64,000 nt of DNA from Mucilaginibacter jinjuensis (GCF_028596025.1 NZ_CP117167.1:5146001-5210000), one strand, 5' to 3'; positions 41,370-49,767 are shown, counted from the stretch's first letter. Notes: generated by a model not told the origin, from the letters alone. Translations and numbers: made by a program.

Positions 41370-42128
41370 TTATTTGTTAACTTGCTTAACGTACTGCTCT
41401 ATGGCCATAGTCATTGATGGTGCACTTGGCGTTGGGGCAGGTATATCAAGTATTAACCCGGCATCAAGCAAAGCTTTATGCGTTGTAGCTCCAAACGCAG
41501 CCAAACGCGTATTATTTTGCTTAAAATCAGGAAAGTTTTTGTAGAGCGACTGGATGCTCGACGGGCTAAAGAAAGCAATTACGTCATAGAACACCTCAGC
41601 CAAATCAGAAAGATCGCTGCATACCGTACGGAACAGTACTGCAGGAGTAAAGTTGTAGCCGTTATCAAGCAAAAACTTTTGAGTTTCTTCTGCCGCCACG
41701 TCTGAGCATGGGTACAGGAATTTCTCGCCAGAATGCTTTTTTAACACCTCAGCCAGGTCGGCTGCGGTTTGTTTGCCGAAAAATATTTTACGCTTACGGT
41801 ATTGAATATATTTTTGGAGATAGAGCGCAATGGTTTCAGAAAGGCAGAAATATTTCATCTCAACCGGCACCTCAAAACGCATTTCTTCGCAGATGCGGAA
41901 AAAGTGATCGGCAGAATTACGGCTCGTAAAGATCACAGCCGTAAAGTCAGAAAGGTTAATTTTCTCTTTACGAAAATCTTTAGCAGGCACACCCTCCACA
42001 TGGATAAAAGAGCGAAAATCGATCTTTAAGCCATGCTTTTTAGCAAGCTCGGCATAGGGGTTTTTGTCGTTTTCAGGTTTGGGCAAAGTAACCAGTATAC
42101 TTTTTACCTTTTTCTTTCTGTCTTCCAA
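41370..42128 (-). CDS. hemD: Uroporphyrinogen-III synthase-like protein (HemD family)
   Basis: The 252-residue protein has the two-domain HemD layout: SILVTLPKPEND at the start, FTAVIFTSRNSADHFF (the family signature) near residue 85, IFFGKQTAADLAEVL, and DVIAFFSPSSIQSLYKNF with LAAFGATTHKALLDAGL in the second half. HemD closes hydroxymethylbilane to uroporphyrinogen III. Sequence conservation in the family is always low, so some HemD-like proteins near T9SS genes may serve another role. It is in front of gldK and behind the DUF4271 gene, an order I have seen in Bacteroidota. Confidence 0.82.
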   Translation of the reverse strand: MEDRKKKVKSILVTLPKPENDKNPYAELAKKHGLKIDFRSFIHVEGVPAKDFRKEKINLSDFTAVIFTSRNSADHFFRICEEMRFEVPVEMKYFCLSETIALYLQKYIQYRKRKIFFGKQTAADLAEVLKKHSGEKFLYPCSDVAAEETQKFLLDNGYNFTPAVLFRTVCSDLSDLAEVFYDVIAFFSPSSIQSLYKNFPDFKQNNTRLAAFGATTHKALLDAGLILDIPAPTPSAPSMTMAIEQYVKQVNK

Positions 42129-42147
42129 TTGTCGTTAGTCTAACTAC

Positions 42148-43134
42148 CTAAGTCCTAATATTCAATGCCTTTATTAGTATTAAAATCGGGCAAATTTCGA
42201 GGGCACAAAGATAGATAAATAAATAAAATTTAGGAAATTGAAACGAAGAAATAATATTAACACTGCTTCGCAGATATTGCCAGATAAAGATAATTACCAC
42301 AATAATGAGTGCTAAAACGAGCATATACGGAATAAAATTTGCCGAAAGTAAGCTAAAACACAATGCCACAGGCAAGAAAACGAACGTGATGTTAAAATAG
42401 GTTAAATACAGCGTGGTAATGTACTCGCTTACAATTTTGCTGATGTTAAATATAAAACCTATAAATTTAAGTATCAGCAACTTAACCACAAACAATGCAA
42501 TAATAAGCAGCGACAGGGCGATAAATAACTGGATGCCGCTTATGCGGTAAAATATCTCGTAATAACTGGAGATCTGGTACAAAAACAGGCCGAATGTTAA
42601 ACCAAAAAGTAAAAGCAAACCCAAAAATGCCCATGAGCTGAGCAAACCATCTTCTTTACTCACCTGCGATAAAACCCTTTTGCTATAAAAAGATTGTACC
42701 ACGTTCATAATATCCTTACTCACGGCCCGGTTAAGCAATGCCGCATAAGTAATTAATGATACGATGATGAGTATAATACCCCTATCGCGCGTGCGGCGGT
42801 AATGCCCCTCGCGTACTATGCTTTGCTTGGTTGTGGCCGGCATTGATAAAAACCCGTAGCCTTTATAAGTTTGGGTTTTCAGCATCAGTTCTACAAACTG
42901 GTTACGGCGGCCGCTATCTGCTTGCTTAACATATTGCATGGCCACAGAATCGGCCACAAAAGCATCGCGGGCACGCTGGGCGGTGGCAACAGAATCGAGT
43001 AATAGCTGGGCAGCGCTCGGTGCACGCCTGCGGTAAACAGAATCTGGTTTAATATCTGTAGCGGTGCTATCCTGCTGGGCAAAGCCAACATTATAAAAAC
43101 CGATAAATAGTAAACAAAACAGTACAACACGCAT
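42148..43134 (-). CDS. DUF4271 membrane protein
   Basis: The start is put at the ATG at 43134, which opens a proper signal peptide (MRVVLFCLLFIGFYNVGFAQ); an ATG at 43158 would add eight residues. The 328-residue product has a polar, Asp/Ala-rich periplasmic part (20-110) and then about seven membrane helices (IILIIVSLITYAALLNRAV, SWAFLGLLLLFGLTFGLFLY, LFIALSLLIIALFVVKLLIL and others). This is the DUF4271 family. Its place beside gldKLMN and hemD suggests an envelope role linked to the T9SS, which is inference. Confidence 0.82.
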   Translation of the reverse strand: MRVVLFCLLFIGFYNVGFAQQDSTATDIKPDSVYRRRAPSAAQLLLDSVATAQRARDAFVADSVAMQYVKQADSGRRNQFVELMLKTQTYKGYGFLSMPATTKQSIVREGHYRRTRDRGIILIIVSLITYAALLNRAVSKDIMNVVQSFYSKRVLSQVSKEDGLLSSWAFLGLLLLFGLTFGLFLYQISSYYEIFYRISGIQLFIALSLLIIALFVVKLLILKFIGFIFNISKIVSEYITTLYLTYFNITFVFLPVALCFSLLSANFIPYMLVLALIIVVIIFIWQYLRSSVNIISSFQFPKFYLFIYLCALEICPILILIKALNIRT

Positions 43135-43281
43135 ACAATACCCGTAGTTAAGCGGCACAAATTTAAATTAATAAAGGCTAAAAAATGGTATATTTATTTT
43201 ATGCTACAAAAACACTAAATTAAGATACCTGTAACACCTCTATTTTTCTTATCCGCATATCACAATTTAAAAATGTAAGCT

Positions 43282-44580
43282 ATGAACACCCATGCAGAGC
43301 AAACCCACCAAAACAAAACGAGTGCTGCTGGCCACGAGCATGTACAAGAAAAAAAAGACAATGCTCATAGCAATTACCTCACAGATAACCGCCCGGCAAG
43401 TATCGCCCAACGTAAACTTCAGGATAATATTAAAGCCGTTACCCAACTCAAAAGCAAGGTAAAAATAAACGACGATAAGGATTTAGAGAAAGAAGCGGAT
43501 GTAATGGGAGGCAAAGCTTTACAAATGCAAACTGTTTCTGAAACACCATTAGCAGATAGCAGGCAACTAAAGTCTGATACCGTACAGCGAACAATTGGCC
43601 TTGGGCCTGGTTCGCCGGCAGGGTTTAAAGAATTAACATCGCTATTTTTGAAGGTAGCGAGGGCCGCAGGTGGAGAAATTGTAGAAATGATAAATGCTTT
43701 TGATACAGATCCAAAAATGCACCTGTATTTTTATGCGCTTCCATTGCCAAAAGGTGAAAATGGGCTCGAGGGACGTACAATACCTGCCATTAAAATTGGA
43801 GACGACTGGAAGCTAAACCCCAACATTAGCAATGAAGACTGGAACACACTTCCGCACACAGCAGAATTACGTATCGAGCTCCATATATATTACACAGGAG
43901 AAGGGCTTGATAAAGACCATTCAAAACATTTTTACACGCTGTTACATGAGTTTGCTGTACATGCACAGCCTTTTTATACGGTATTTAAAAAGATTCGCTT
44001 GGGGCAGGGGCCAAAATCTAAAGATGCTGCTGCCGAACTGGGACATCATGCACACTTTGATCAACAGCATAGCGAGATGGCATTGGGTGAAAATAAATTT
44101 TATGAAGAAATGTACAGCAAATCTCTCGATATCATCAGGCAATTAGAGCTGGAAGGAAAAAACAAAAACATTTCTACTTCGCGCATTGTAGATCAGCAAG
44201 ATTTGGACAAATACACCCAAAAGCTATCTTTATTTAAAAACCAGAGAGCTGTAACCGATAAAGATATGAGCGAGGCAGCAAAACTATTGCAGGATCAGCC
44301 TTCAAAAGAAAATTATACCAAATTTCATCAATCTTTACAAAGGGCCTCTCTCGCAATTAAACCAATTAAGGATGATCTGGATACGTTTACAATGATGTAT
44401 GAGCTATGGCCACAACTGGTGGCCGTTTTCCCAAGAGAGAAACAATTTATTGGTACACGTGAAATGTTTTTATCCTTACTACCCAAGGTTAAGCTACTAA
44501 ACAAAGCTGCCGATTCATATTACACCGAAATCAGTTCTGCTCTCGTTAAAACAACCGCAAACCTGGGCGCGGCTTCCTAG
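43282..44580 (+). CDS. Protein with eCIS-cargo-like N-terminal tag and unknown C-terminal domain
   Basis: The 432-residue protein has no signal peptide. Residues 35-47 (DNRPASIAQRKLQ) and 63-80 (NDDKDLEKEADVMGGKAL) match N-terminal segments that, from memory, mark eCIS-associated (DUF4157-type) proteins in Bacteroidota. The core metalloprotease-like DUF4157 body itself is absent. Residues 105-300 form an unknown domain with His222-Glu223 and His227 (LLHEFAVHAQPF), a HExxxH layout one residue longer than the usual zincin HExxH, plus His255, 256, 258 and 263 (GHHAHFDQQH). Residues 290-432 are helical. No eCIS structural gene is within the window. A toxin or enzyme cargo is a reasonable guess but not shown. 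Confidence 0.6.
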   Translation: MNTHAEQTHQNKTSAAGHEHVQEKKDNAHSNYLTDNRPASIAQRKLQDNIKAVTQLKSKVKINDDKDLEKEADVMGGKALQMQTVSETPLADSRQLKSDTVQRTIGLGPGSPAGFKELTSLFLKVARAAGGEIVEMINAFDTDPKMHLYFYALPLPKGENGLEGRTIPAIKIGDDWKLNPNISNEDWNTLPHTAELRIELHIYYTGEGLDKDHSKHFYTLLHEFAVHAQPFYTVFKKIRLGQGPKSKDAAAELGHHAHFDQQHSEMALGENKFYEEMYSKSLDIIRQLELEGKNKNISTSRIVDQQDLDKYTQKLSLFKNQRAVTDKDMSEAAKLLQDQPSKENYTKFHQSLQRASLAIKPIKDDLDTFTMMYELWPQLVAVFPREKQFIGTREMFLSLLPKVKLLNKAADSYYTEISSALVKTTANLGAAS

Positions 44581-44599
44581 GAGAATTAACCCTGTACTT

Positions 44600-45484
44600 T
44601 TATAAATAAAGTTTCCCTTCCATTACAATTACCGATGAACCGCTTACCCAAACGCCACCATCCGTTACATTTACGTGAATAACCGATGGCTGATTTACAT
44701 ATTCGCCCTGCAATATCCGGCAATCATGATCTTTGCAGATATAACCCAATTGCTCTAAATAGCCCGCCAGCGGACCGGCTGCTGTGCCCGTGGCCGGGTC
44801 TTCATCAATACCGATACTGGGGTTAAAAAAACGGGCTTCAGCAATATATTCAGCATCAATATCATTAGTAGTAAATAAATAACAGCCTTCAAAGCCAAAT
44901 TCTGCCGATGCTGCTTTCAGCAAATTTTTATGGGAAACAGCTTTTTCTAACAACGTTTTATTCTTTATTGGCACCATCAAATGTGCAACTTCGGTTTTCA
45001 CGATGTTGATGTTCCAGCCATTGAGGTTAAGATCGGCAGCAGTTAATCCTATCGCTTCGGCAATAATTTCAGCATCTACTGTTTTCACAACTTCGGCCGG
45101 GCTTTGCTTCATGCCAACATAGGGCAGGCCAGCTTGATCGGTAATTTGTAAAGGGATTTTATCGTCCTTTATCAAAACATAGGGCTCGCTACCATGCCCC
45201 TTAAAAATATCCCAGCCTTTAAGCAAAGCAAGACACACAGCCCCCAGCAGGTTGTGGCCTGCCCCTACAACCTCGTGTTTAGCCTGGGTAAATGAGCGCA
45301 CTTTAAAAACATTTTCTGCTGATGAATAATGTACAAATGAGGTTTCTGAATACCCGAACTCACGGGAAATATCATGGTATTGGTTAAGTTCCAATTCCTC
45401 ATCAGCATACACAACCGAAAGCTGGTTGCCTTTATACCGGGTATCGGTAAATACATCTACTACGTAATAATCTAATGTTTTCAT
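44600..45484 (-). CDS. PhzF-family isomerase/epimerase
   Basis: The 294-residue protein has the PhzF family pattern: YYVVDVFTDTRYKGNQLSVVY at the start, the catalytic Glu47 in YSETSFV, EVVGAGHNLLGA (usually AGHxT), and the C-terminal half GIDEDPATGTAAGPLAGYL. The family folds like diaminopimelate epimerase and acts on small amino-acid-like or chorismate-derived compounds; the substrate is unknown here. An HxlR regulator is read divergently from 45819 with palindromes between, so the two are probably a regulator-target pair. Confidence 0.9.
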   Translation of the reverse strand: MKTLDYYVVDVFTDTRYKGNQLSVVYADEELELNQYHDISREFGYSETSFVHYSSAENVFKVRSFTQAKHEVVGAGHNLLGAVCLALLKGWDIFKGHGSEPYVLIKDDKIPLQITDQAGLPYVGMKQSPAEVVKTVDAEIIAEAIGLTAADLNLNGWNINIVKTEVAHLMVPIKNKTLLEKAVSHKNLLKAASAEFGFEGCYLFTTNDIDAEYIAEARFFNPSIGIDEDPATGTAAGPLAGYLEQLGYICKDHDCRILQGEYVNQPSVIHVNVTDGGVWVSGSSVIVMEGKLYL

Positions 45485-45818
45485 TTTCTAATATTTATGC
45501 TCAAAATTAGAAGGCAATGGTTTACATTTACTATCAGTTAACTAAAGGTAACCGGTTACCATTTGGTAACTATTGGAGTTTTAAATTGGGGATATAAGCA
45601 CCGATTTTAAAACATCAATTCTACCCCTTATTAATGTTAGAAGTGGCAGCATAGTCATTGCATTCCCCTAAATTTAGGGGAACATTACTGTCAGTCCAAC
45701 TTGCCAAACGTTAATAAGGGGTATAAATTTAGGCTGAGCGAACTTGTGGGTACATGGTAGCTCTCGATCGGGGAGGCCAAACACACAAGCTTACACTTGA
45801 TTTAAAAACATTACAACC
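45485..45818. promoter_or_regulatory. Divergent phzF-hxlR control region with nested palindromes
   Basis: This 334-base gap has three inverted repeats. GGTAACCGGTTACC (45547-45560) is a perfect palindrome with a further half-site GGTAAC at 45565-45570, near phzF. TTCCCCTAAATTTAGGGGAA (45663-45682) is a perfect 20-base palindrome. Around it, 45622-45638 (TACCCCTTATTAATGTT) and 45707-45723 are inverted with one mismatch. These are good candidates for binding by the dimeric HxlR regulator. Confidence 0.55.
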
Positions 45819-46160
45819 ATGCAAGAACCAACCTGCGAACAAGAGTTAAATGCCATACGTGACAGCCTCGAAATTTTAGGTGGCAAATGGAAGCTGAGGA
45901 TCATGCGCCATCTGAATAATCATATCAACGAAACAAACACGTTCAAAAAGATCCAACGCGAAGTAGAGGGTATATCAGCCAAAATGCTTTCGAAAGAATT
46001 ACAGGACCTGGAAACCAACCTGCTTTTAACAAGGACAGTACAAAACACCCGCCCCGTTACCGTAAGCTACGCCATAACCGAATATGGCAAAAGCGTTTTT
46101 CCCGTCACAGAAACATTAGTGCAATGGGGCTTAAATCATCGGAGAAAAGTGAGTAGTTGA
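45819..46160 (+). CDS. HxlR-family transcriptional regulator
   Basis: The 113-residue protein fits the HxlR winged helix. CEQELNAIRDSLEILGGKWKLRIMRHL starts it (key block LGGKWKLRIMRHL), EGISAKMLSKELQDLE is the recognition helix, and VSYAITEYGKSVFPV is the wing end. The Cys near residue 6 is where many HxlR proteins sense oxidants or aldehydes. It is divergent from phzF and the gap has strong palindromes; control of phzF is inferred. Confidence 0.92.
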   Translation: MQEPTCEQELNAIRDSLEILGGKWKLRIMRHLNNHINETNTFKKIQREVEGISAKMLSKELQDLETNLLLTRTVQNTRPVTVSYAITEYGKSVFPVTETLVQWGLNHRRKVSS

Positions 46161-46332
46161 TTGGAGAAAAGTTGATTGAGTTAAACTGTTGAATGAGTTA
46201 AGCGGTTGATTAAGTTAAGCGGTTGAATGAGTTGATTAGTTCTTAGCGAAGATTGGGCACTTAATAAACCACCCAACTTAATTAACTCATTCAACTTAAT
46301 CAACTACTCAACTCAATCAACTCTTCAACTAA
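46152..46332. repeat. Word-repeat hairpin (GTTGATTGAGTTAA type)
   Basis: The left part, 46152-46242, is several degenerate copies of GTTGAATGAGTTAAGCG and GTTGATTAAGTTAAGCG in tandem. The right part, 46270-46332, is the reverse complement of the same words (ACTCATTCAACTTAATCAAC). The whole can form a long imperfect hairpin upstream of the HAD gene at 46375. Confidence 0.7.
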
Positions 46333-46374
46333 TAAATATTTCCCACTTTTGCGCTTTATTAATAAACACTACAG

Positions 46375-47034
46375 ATGTCAAAATACACAGCTTTTCTCTT
46401 CGACATGAATGGCACCATGATTAACGATATGCATTTCCATGAACTGGCCTGGTACAATATTTTAGTTGACGAATTAAACGCCCCGCTTACCCAGGAGCAG
46501 GTAAAATTGCAGATGTACGGCAAAAACGAAGAGCTTTTTGAGCGCGTTTTCGGGCCAGGTAAATTCACCGATGAAGAAGTACATGCTATTGCGGTACGGA
46601 AAGAGCTAAAATACCAGGAAGATTTCCTTCCCCACCTAAAACTGATTGACGGCCTCGACACCTTTTTACAACAAGCTAAAGCAAACGACATTAAACTGGC
46701 TATTGGCACAGCCGCTATTACCATTAATGTTGATTACGTGCTGGATAACCTGAAGATAAGGGACCTTTTTCCGGTTATTATCGGTGCCGAAGATGTAGCC
46801 ATCAGCAAACCCAACCCCGATGTATTTTTAAAAGCCGCCGAAGCCCTCGGCATAGCGCCCGAAAATTGTGTAGTGTTTGAAGATTCGCCCAAAGGCATTG
46901 AAGCCGCCCGCCGCGCCGGTATGAAGGCCGTTGCCATTACCTCATTCCACACCGCAGAAGAATTAGCTAATGAGAATGTATTGTGCGCGGTTAATGATTA
47001 TAACGATCCGGCTTTGAAAGCTTTGTTTGCTTAG
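46375..47034 (+). CDS. HAD-superfamily phosphatase-like protein, motif I DxN, copy 1
   Basis: A 219-residue HAD-IA protein. Motif I reads FDMNGTMIND, so the nucleophile Asp is present but the second Asp (the usual acid/base) is Asn. Motif II is AIGTAA, motif III Lys is in SKPNPDVF and motif IV is VVFEDSPKG, all as expected. The cap spans about residues 18-85. The Asn could cut the hydrolysis rate, or the reaction may use another general acid. It is followed 56 bases later by a tandem copy with the same change. Substrate unknown. The less related HAD at 1434 keeps both Asp. Confidence 0.87.
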   Translation: MSKYTAFLFDMNGTMINDMHFHELAWYNILVDELNAPLTQEQVKLQMYGKNEELFERVFGPGKFTDEEVHAIAVRKELKYQEDFLPHLKLIDGLDTFLQQAKANDIKLAIGTAAITINVDYVLDNLKIRDLFPVIIGAEDVAISKPNPDVFLKAAEALGIAPENCVVFEDSPKGIEAARRAGMKAVAITSFHTAEELANENVLCAVNDYNDPALKALFA

Positions 47035-47090
47035 GGATAATATCCAACAATAAATTAGGATTGAGCTTACTTTATCAGTAAACAGTTAGA

Positions 47091-47750
47091 ATGTCAAAAC
47101 AAATAGCTTTTATCTTCGACATGAATGGCACCATGATCAACGATATGCACTTTCATGAACAGGCCTGGTACAACATATTGGTGGGCGAATTAAACACACC
47201 GCTTACGCAAGAACAGATAAAACTGCAGTTGTATGGCAAAAACGAAGAGCTTATTAAACGTGTTTTCGGTGCAGACAAGTTTAATTTAGAAGAGATCAAT
47301 GCCATTATTTTAAGGAAAACACTCAAATATCAGGAAGACTTCCTCCCCCACTTAAAACTGATTGACGGTCTCGATACCTTTTTAGAAAAAGCTAAAGCAA
47401 ACGATATTAAATTGGCCATTGGCACAGCAGCTATTACCCTTAATGTTGATTACGTGCTGGATAACCTGAAGATAAGGGACCTTTTCCCGGTTATAATCAG
47501 CGCCGAAGATGTGGCCATCAGCAAACCCAACCCCGATGTATTTTTAAAAGCAGCCGAAGCCCTTGGCATAGCGCCCGAAAATTGTGTAGTATTTGAAGAT
47601 TCGCCCAAAGGCATTGAAGCCGCCCGCCGAGCGGGGATGAAAGCCGTTGCCATTACATCCTTCCATACCGCAGAAGAATTAGCCAATGACAATGTTTTGT
47701 GCGCAGTTAATGATTATAATGATGAGGCGTTAAAGCAATTGTTTGTTTAA
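47091..47750 (+). CDS. HAD-superfamily phosphatase-like protein, motif I DxN, copy 2
   Basis: A 219-residue tandem copy of the gene at 46375, with the same DMNGTMIND motif I and identical motifs II to IV. The two proteins differ at roughly a quarter of positions in the first 80 residues (cap and its borders, such as LFERVFGPG against LIKRVFGAD) but at only about eight of the last 140. Thus the catalytic core is kept and the cap, which sets substrate choice, has moved. It is followed by a family A REP palindrome. Confidence 0.87.
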   Translation: MSKQIAFIFDMNGTMINDMHFHEQAWYNILVGELNTPLTQEQIKLQLYGKNEELIKRVFGADKFNLEEINAIILRKTLKYQEDFLPHLKLIDGLDTFLEKAKANDIKLAIGTAAITLNVDYVLDNLKIRDLFPVIISAEDVAISKPNPDVFLKAAEALGIAPENCVVFEDSPKGIEAARRAGMKAVAITSFHTAEELANDNVLCAVNDYNDEALKQLFV

Positions 47751-47760
47751 AAAACTATCA

Positions 47761-47844
47761 CCGTCATTGCGAGGAACGAAGCAATCCCCGACCTACAGAG
47801 CCGCCATGTATAGTTCGCGATTGCTTCGTTCCTCGCAATGACGG
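47761..47844. repeat. REP-like family A palindrome
   Basis: CCGTCATTGCGAGGAACGAA then GCAAT at the left pairs with ATTGC then TTCGTTCCTCGCAATGACGG at the right: a perfect inverted repeat of 25 bases per arm with a loop of about 34. Confidence 0.9.
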
Positions 47845-47961
47845 TCTTATTTTTGTCTCTGCGAGTCTCCTGTGCCCCCGCAGAAGACCCTGAGCACGAA
47901 GGCAAATCTATAAGCAATGCAGGGTACTTTACAAGAGATCCTGCCCGAGCAGAGAATGAGG

Positions 47962-48037
47962 GCTGTCATCCTGAGCTCCGTCGAAGGATAAGCGCCGGCC
48001 ATCTGTACCATGTTTCGAGTGCCTCAACATGACAGGC
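47962..48037. repeat. REP-like family B palindrome
   Basis: GCTGTCATCCTGAGCTCCGT then CGAAGG pairs loosely with TTCGAGTGCCTCAACATGAC then AGG. It is related to the arms at 3521, 52506 and 53094. Confidence 0.65.
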
Positions 48038-48334
48038 CACAAATACACGCAATACCTAAAAGTCCTTTTACTGCCAAGTTCCTGTCGCAAAAAAATACTT
48101 TTAAGTCGGTAAAAGTGGAACAGGGCATCAATCCAAAACAAACAAAAATAGTTTCAACTATTTAATAATCAAATAGATAAAAATATACCAATCGGCATAA
48201 TAATTACTTTTAAGTCTGTAACATGGAACATGTGGAACTTTCCAATCCAGTTCCACAGCCCCGACGGTTCAAAATCTGACACAAGTGTGCAGCCATAGCC
48301 CTACTATTCCCGCCGATATGAATACCTTTGCACC

Positions 48335-49456
48335 ATGGCCGGTATTTACATCCACATCCCTTTTTGCAAGCAAGCTTGTTACTACTGCGATTTCCATTTC
48401 AGCACTTCGCTAAAGTATAAGGCCGATATGCTGGATGCCATTATCCGCGAAATTGCCCTGCAAAAAACTTACCTGGGCGGCGATAGTATCGAAACCATTT
48501 ATTTTGGCGGCGGCACGCCATCATTGTTAGAATCTGGCGAAATTAACCAGATCATCGATACACTCGGCCAATATTACAGCATTAGCTCTGATGCCGAAAT
48601 TACGCTCGAAGCCAACCCGGATGACCTGGACCAGCAAAAGGTACAGGCATTACGCGCTACGCCTATCAATCGTTTCAGTATCGGTATCCAGTCATTTTAT
48701 GATGAGGATTTGTTTTGGATGAACCGCGCCCACCGCAGCACCGAAGCCGAAGCATCGGTAAAACGTGCACAGGATGCAGGTTTCGAAAATATTACTGTCG
48801 ACCTGATATTCGGCTATCCCCTGCTTACTGATACCAAGTGGAAACAAAATATCGATAAAGTATTCGCACTAAATGTGCCACATGTTTCGGCCTACTCCAT
48901 GACGGTTGAACCGCAGACTGCCCTCGCTTCCTTCATCAAAAAGAAGGTATACGCCCCGCTCAATGAGCAGCAAAGCGCCGAGCAATTTTTGGTACTGGCC
49001 GATGCCATGCAAGCCAAAGGTTTCGAGCATTACGAAATTTCTAACTATGCCAAACCAGGTCATTACTCGCGCCACAACACCAATTACTGGCGTGGTGTAA
49101 AGTACCTTGGGCTTGGCCCGTCTGCCCACTCCTACAACGGCGAAGCCCGTCAATGGAACGTGGCCAACAACACCAAATACATTGCTTCGATATTAAGAAA
49201 AGAAATCCCTGCCGAGGTTGAATTATTAACCGAAAGCAACCGCCTCAACGAGTACGTAATGACCTCCCTCCGCACGATATGGGGTCTGGATCTCGACCAT
49301 TTAGAAACCATAGCCGCCGGTGCCAAAACCGAGTTACTAAAATCAGCCAACGAGTTTTTAGAGCGCGAGTGGATAAAGCAGATTGATAACAAATTACTCC
49401 TTACCCGCGAAGGGCAATTGTATGCAGATACGATTGCGGCAGAGTTGTTTTTTTAG
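48335..49456 (+). CDS. hemW: Radical SAM heme chaperone HemW (coproporphyrinogen oxidase-like)
   Basis: The 373-residue protein has the radical SAM cluster motif at Cys11, Cys15 and Cys18 (PFCKQACYYCDFHF), then GGGTPSLL, the family's ALRATPINRFSIGIQSF and HYEISNYAKPGHYSRHNTNYW. HemW binds heme and inserts it into respiratory proteins; earlier annotation as HemN lacks the extra N-terminal part. Just before the start is TACCTTTG (48323-48330), a perfect -7 box, which would start RNA at about the ATG, so the mRNA may be leaderless. Confidence 0.94.
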   Translation: MAGIYIHIPFCKQACYYCDFHFSTSLKYKADMLDAIIREIALQKTYLGGDSIETIYFGGGTPSLLESGEINQIIDTLGQYYSISSDAEITLEANPDDLDQQKVQALRATPINRFSIGIQSFYDEDLFWMNRAHRSTEAEASVKRAQDAGFENITVDLIFGYPLLTDTKWKQNIDKVFALNVPHVSAYSMTVEPQTALASFIKKKVYAPLNEQQSAEQFLVLADAMQAKGFEHYEISNYAKPGHYSRHNTNYWRGVKYLGLGPSAHSYNGEARQWNVANNTKYIASILRKEIPAEVELLTESNRLNEYVMTSLRTIWGLDLDHLETIAAGAKTELLKSANEFLEREWIKQIDNKLLLTREGQLYADTIAAELFF

Positions 49457-49767
49457 GACTCCTCCGCGTTAGGGATAGAAGTGGAAAGCCCGGAGCGTAG
49501 CGAGGACTTGCAACGGATAGCCCGGGCCGAAGGCAACGCCCAGAATAAGAAATAAGAATTAAGACTCTACAACTACTATTTAATAAAACACTATATAACA
49601 ATACATTAAACTAAAAACACCTCTTATCGCCCCCGCGTACTTACTCCAAAAACCACCATTCGGTTTTCATAATTAACACAACTACACCGACTGCGAAATA
49701 CCCCTCTCCCGCAATCCGTACCCCACCAGCCGCCGTAATTGCTGTTATAAAACATTAATTATAACCA
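49457..49767. other. 311-base intergenic region, mostly one repeat
   Basis: It holds the second copy of the 79-base repeat (49463-49541). The rest, 49542-49767, is A/T-rich then C-rich with no palindrome, promoter or gene that I can support. Confidence 0.7.
49463..49541 (+). repeat. 79-base dispersed repeat, copy 2
   Basis: Same sequence and orientation as 3850-3928 with one mismatch. This copy begins seven bases after the hemW stop. Confidence 0.85.

Larger units (their letters stand above)
47751..48334. other. 584-base intergenic region with two REP palindromes
   Basis: Family A palindrome at 47761-47844 and family B palindrome at 47962-48037. The part 48090-48260 is A/T-rich and has two direct copies of ACTTTTAAGTCGGTAA-like sequence about 110 bases apart (near 48100 and 48207), each followed by GTGGAAC or ATGGAAC words. 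No gene was seen; a small frame at 47838-48032 is rejected. Confidence 0.75.

Noticed and set aside
45547..45682. Rho-independent terminator for phzF or hxlR
   Set aside because: The palindromes lie upstream of both genes, have no T-run and are perfect without loops, which suits protein binding better.
46152..46332. Possible CRISPR array from tandem GTTGAATGAGTTAAGCG words
   Set aside because: The units are 17-18 bases, degenerate, without unique spacers of equal length, and the second half is the inverse of the first; no cas gene is present.
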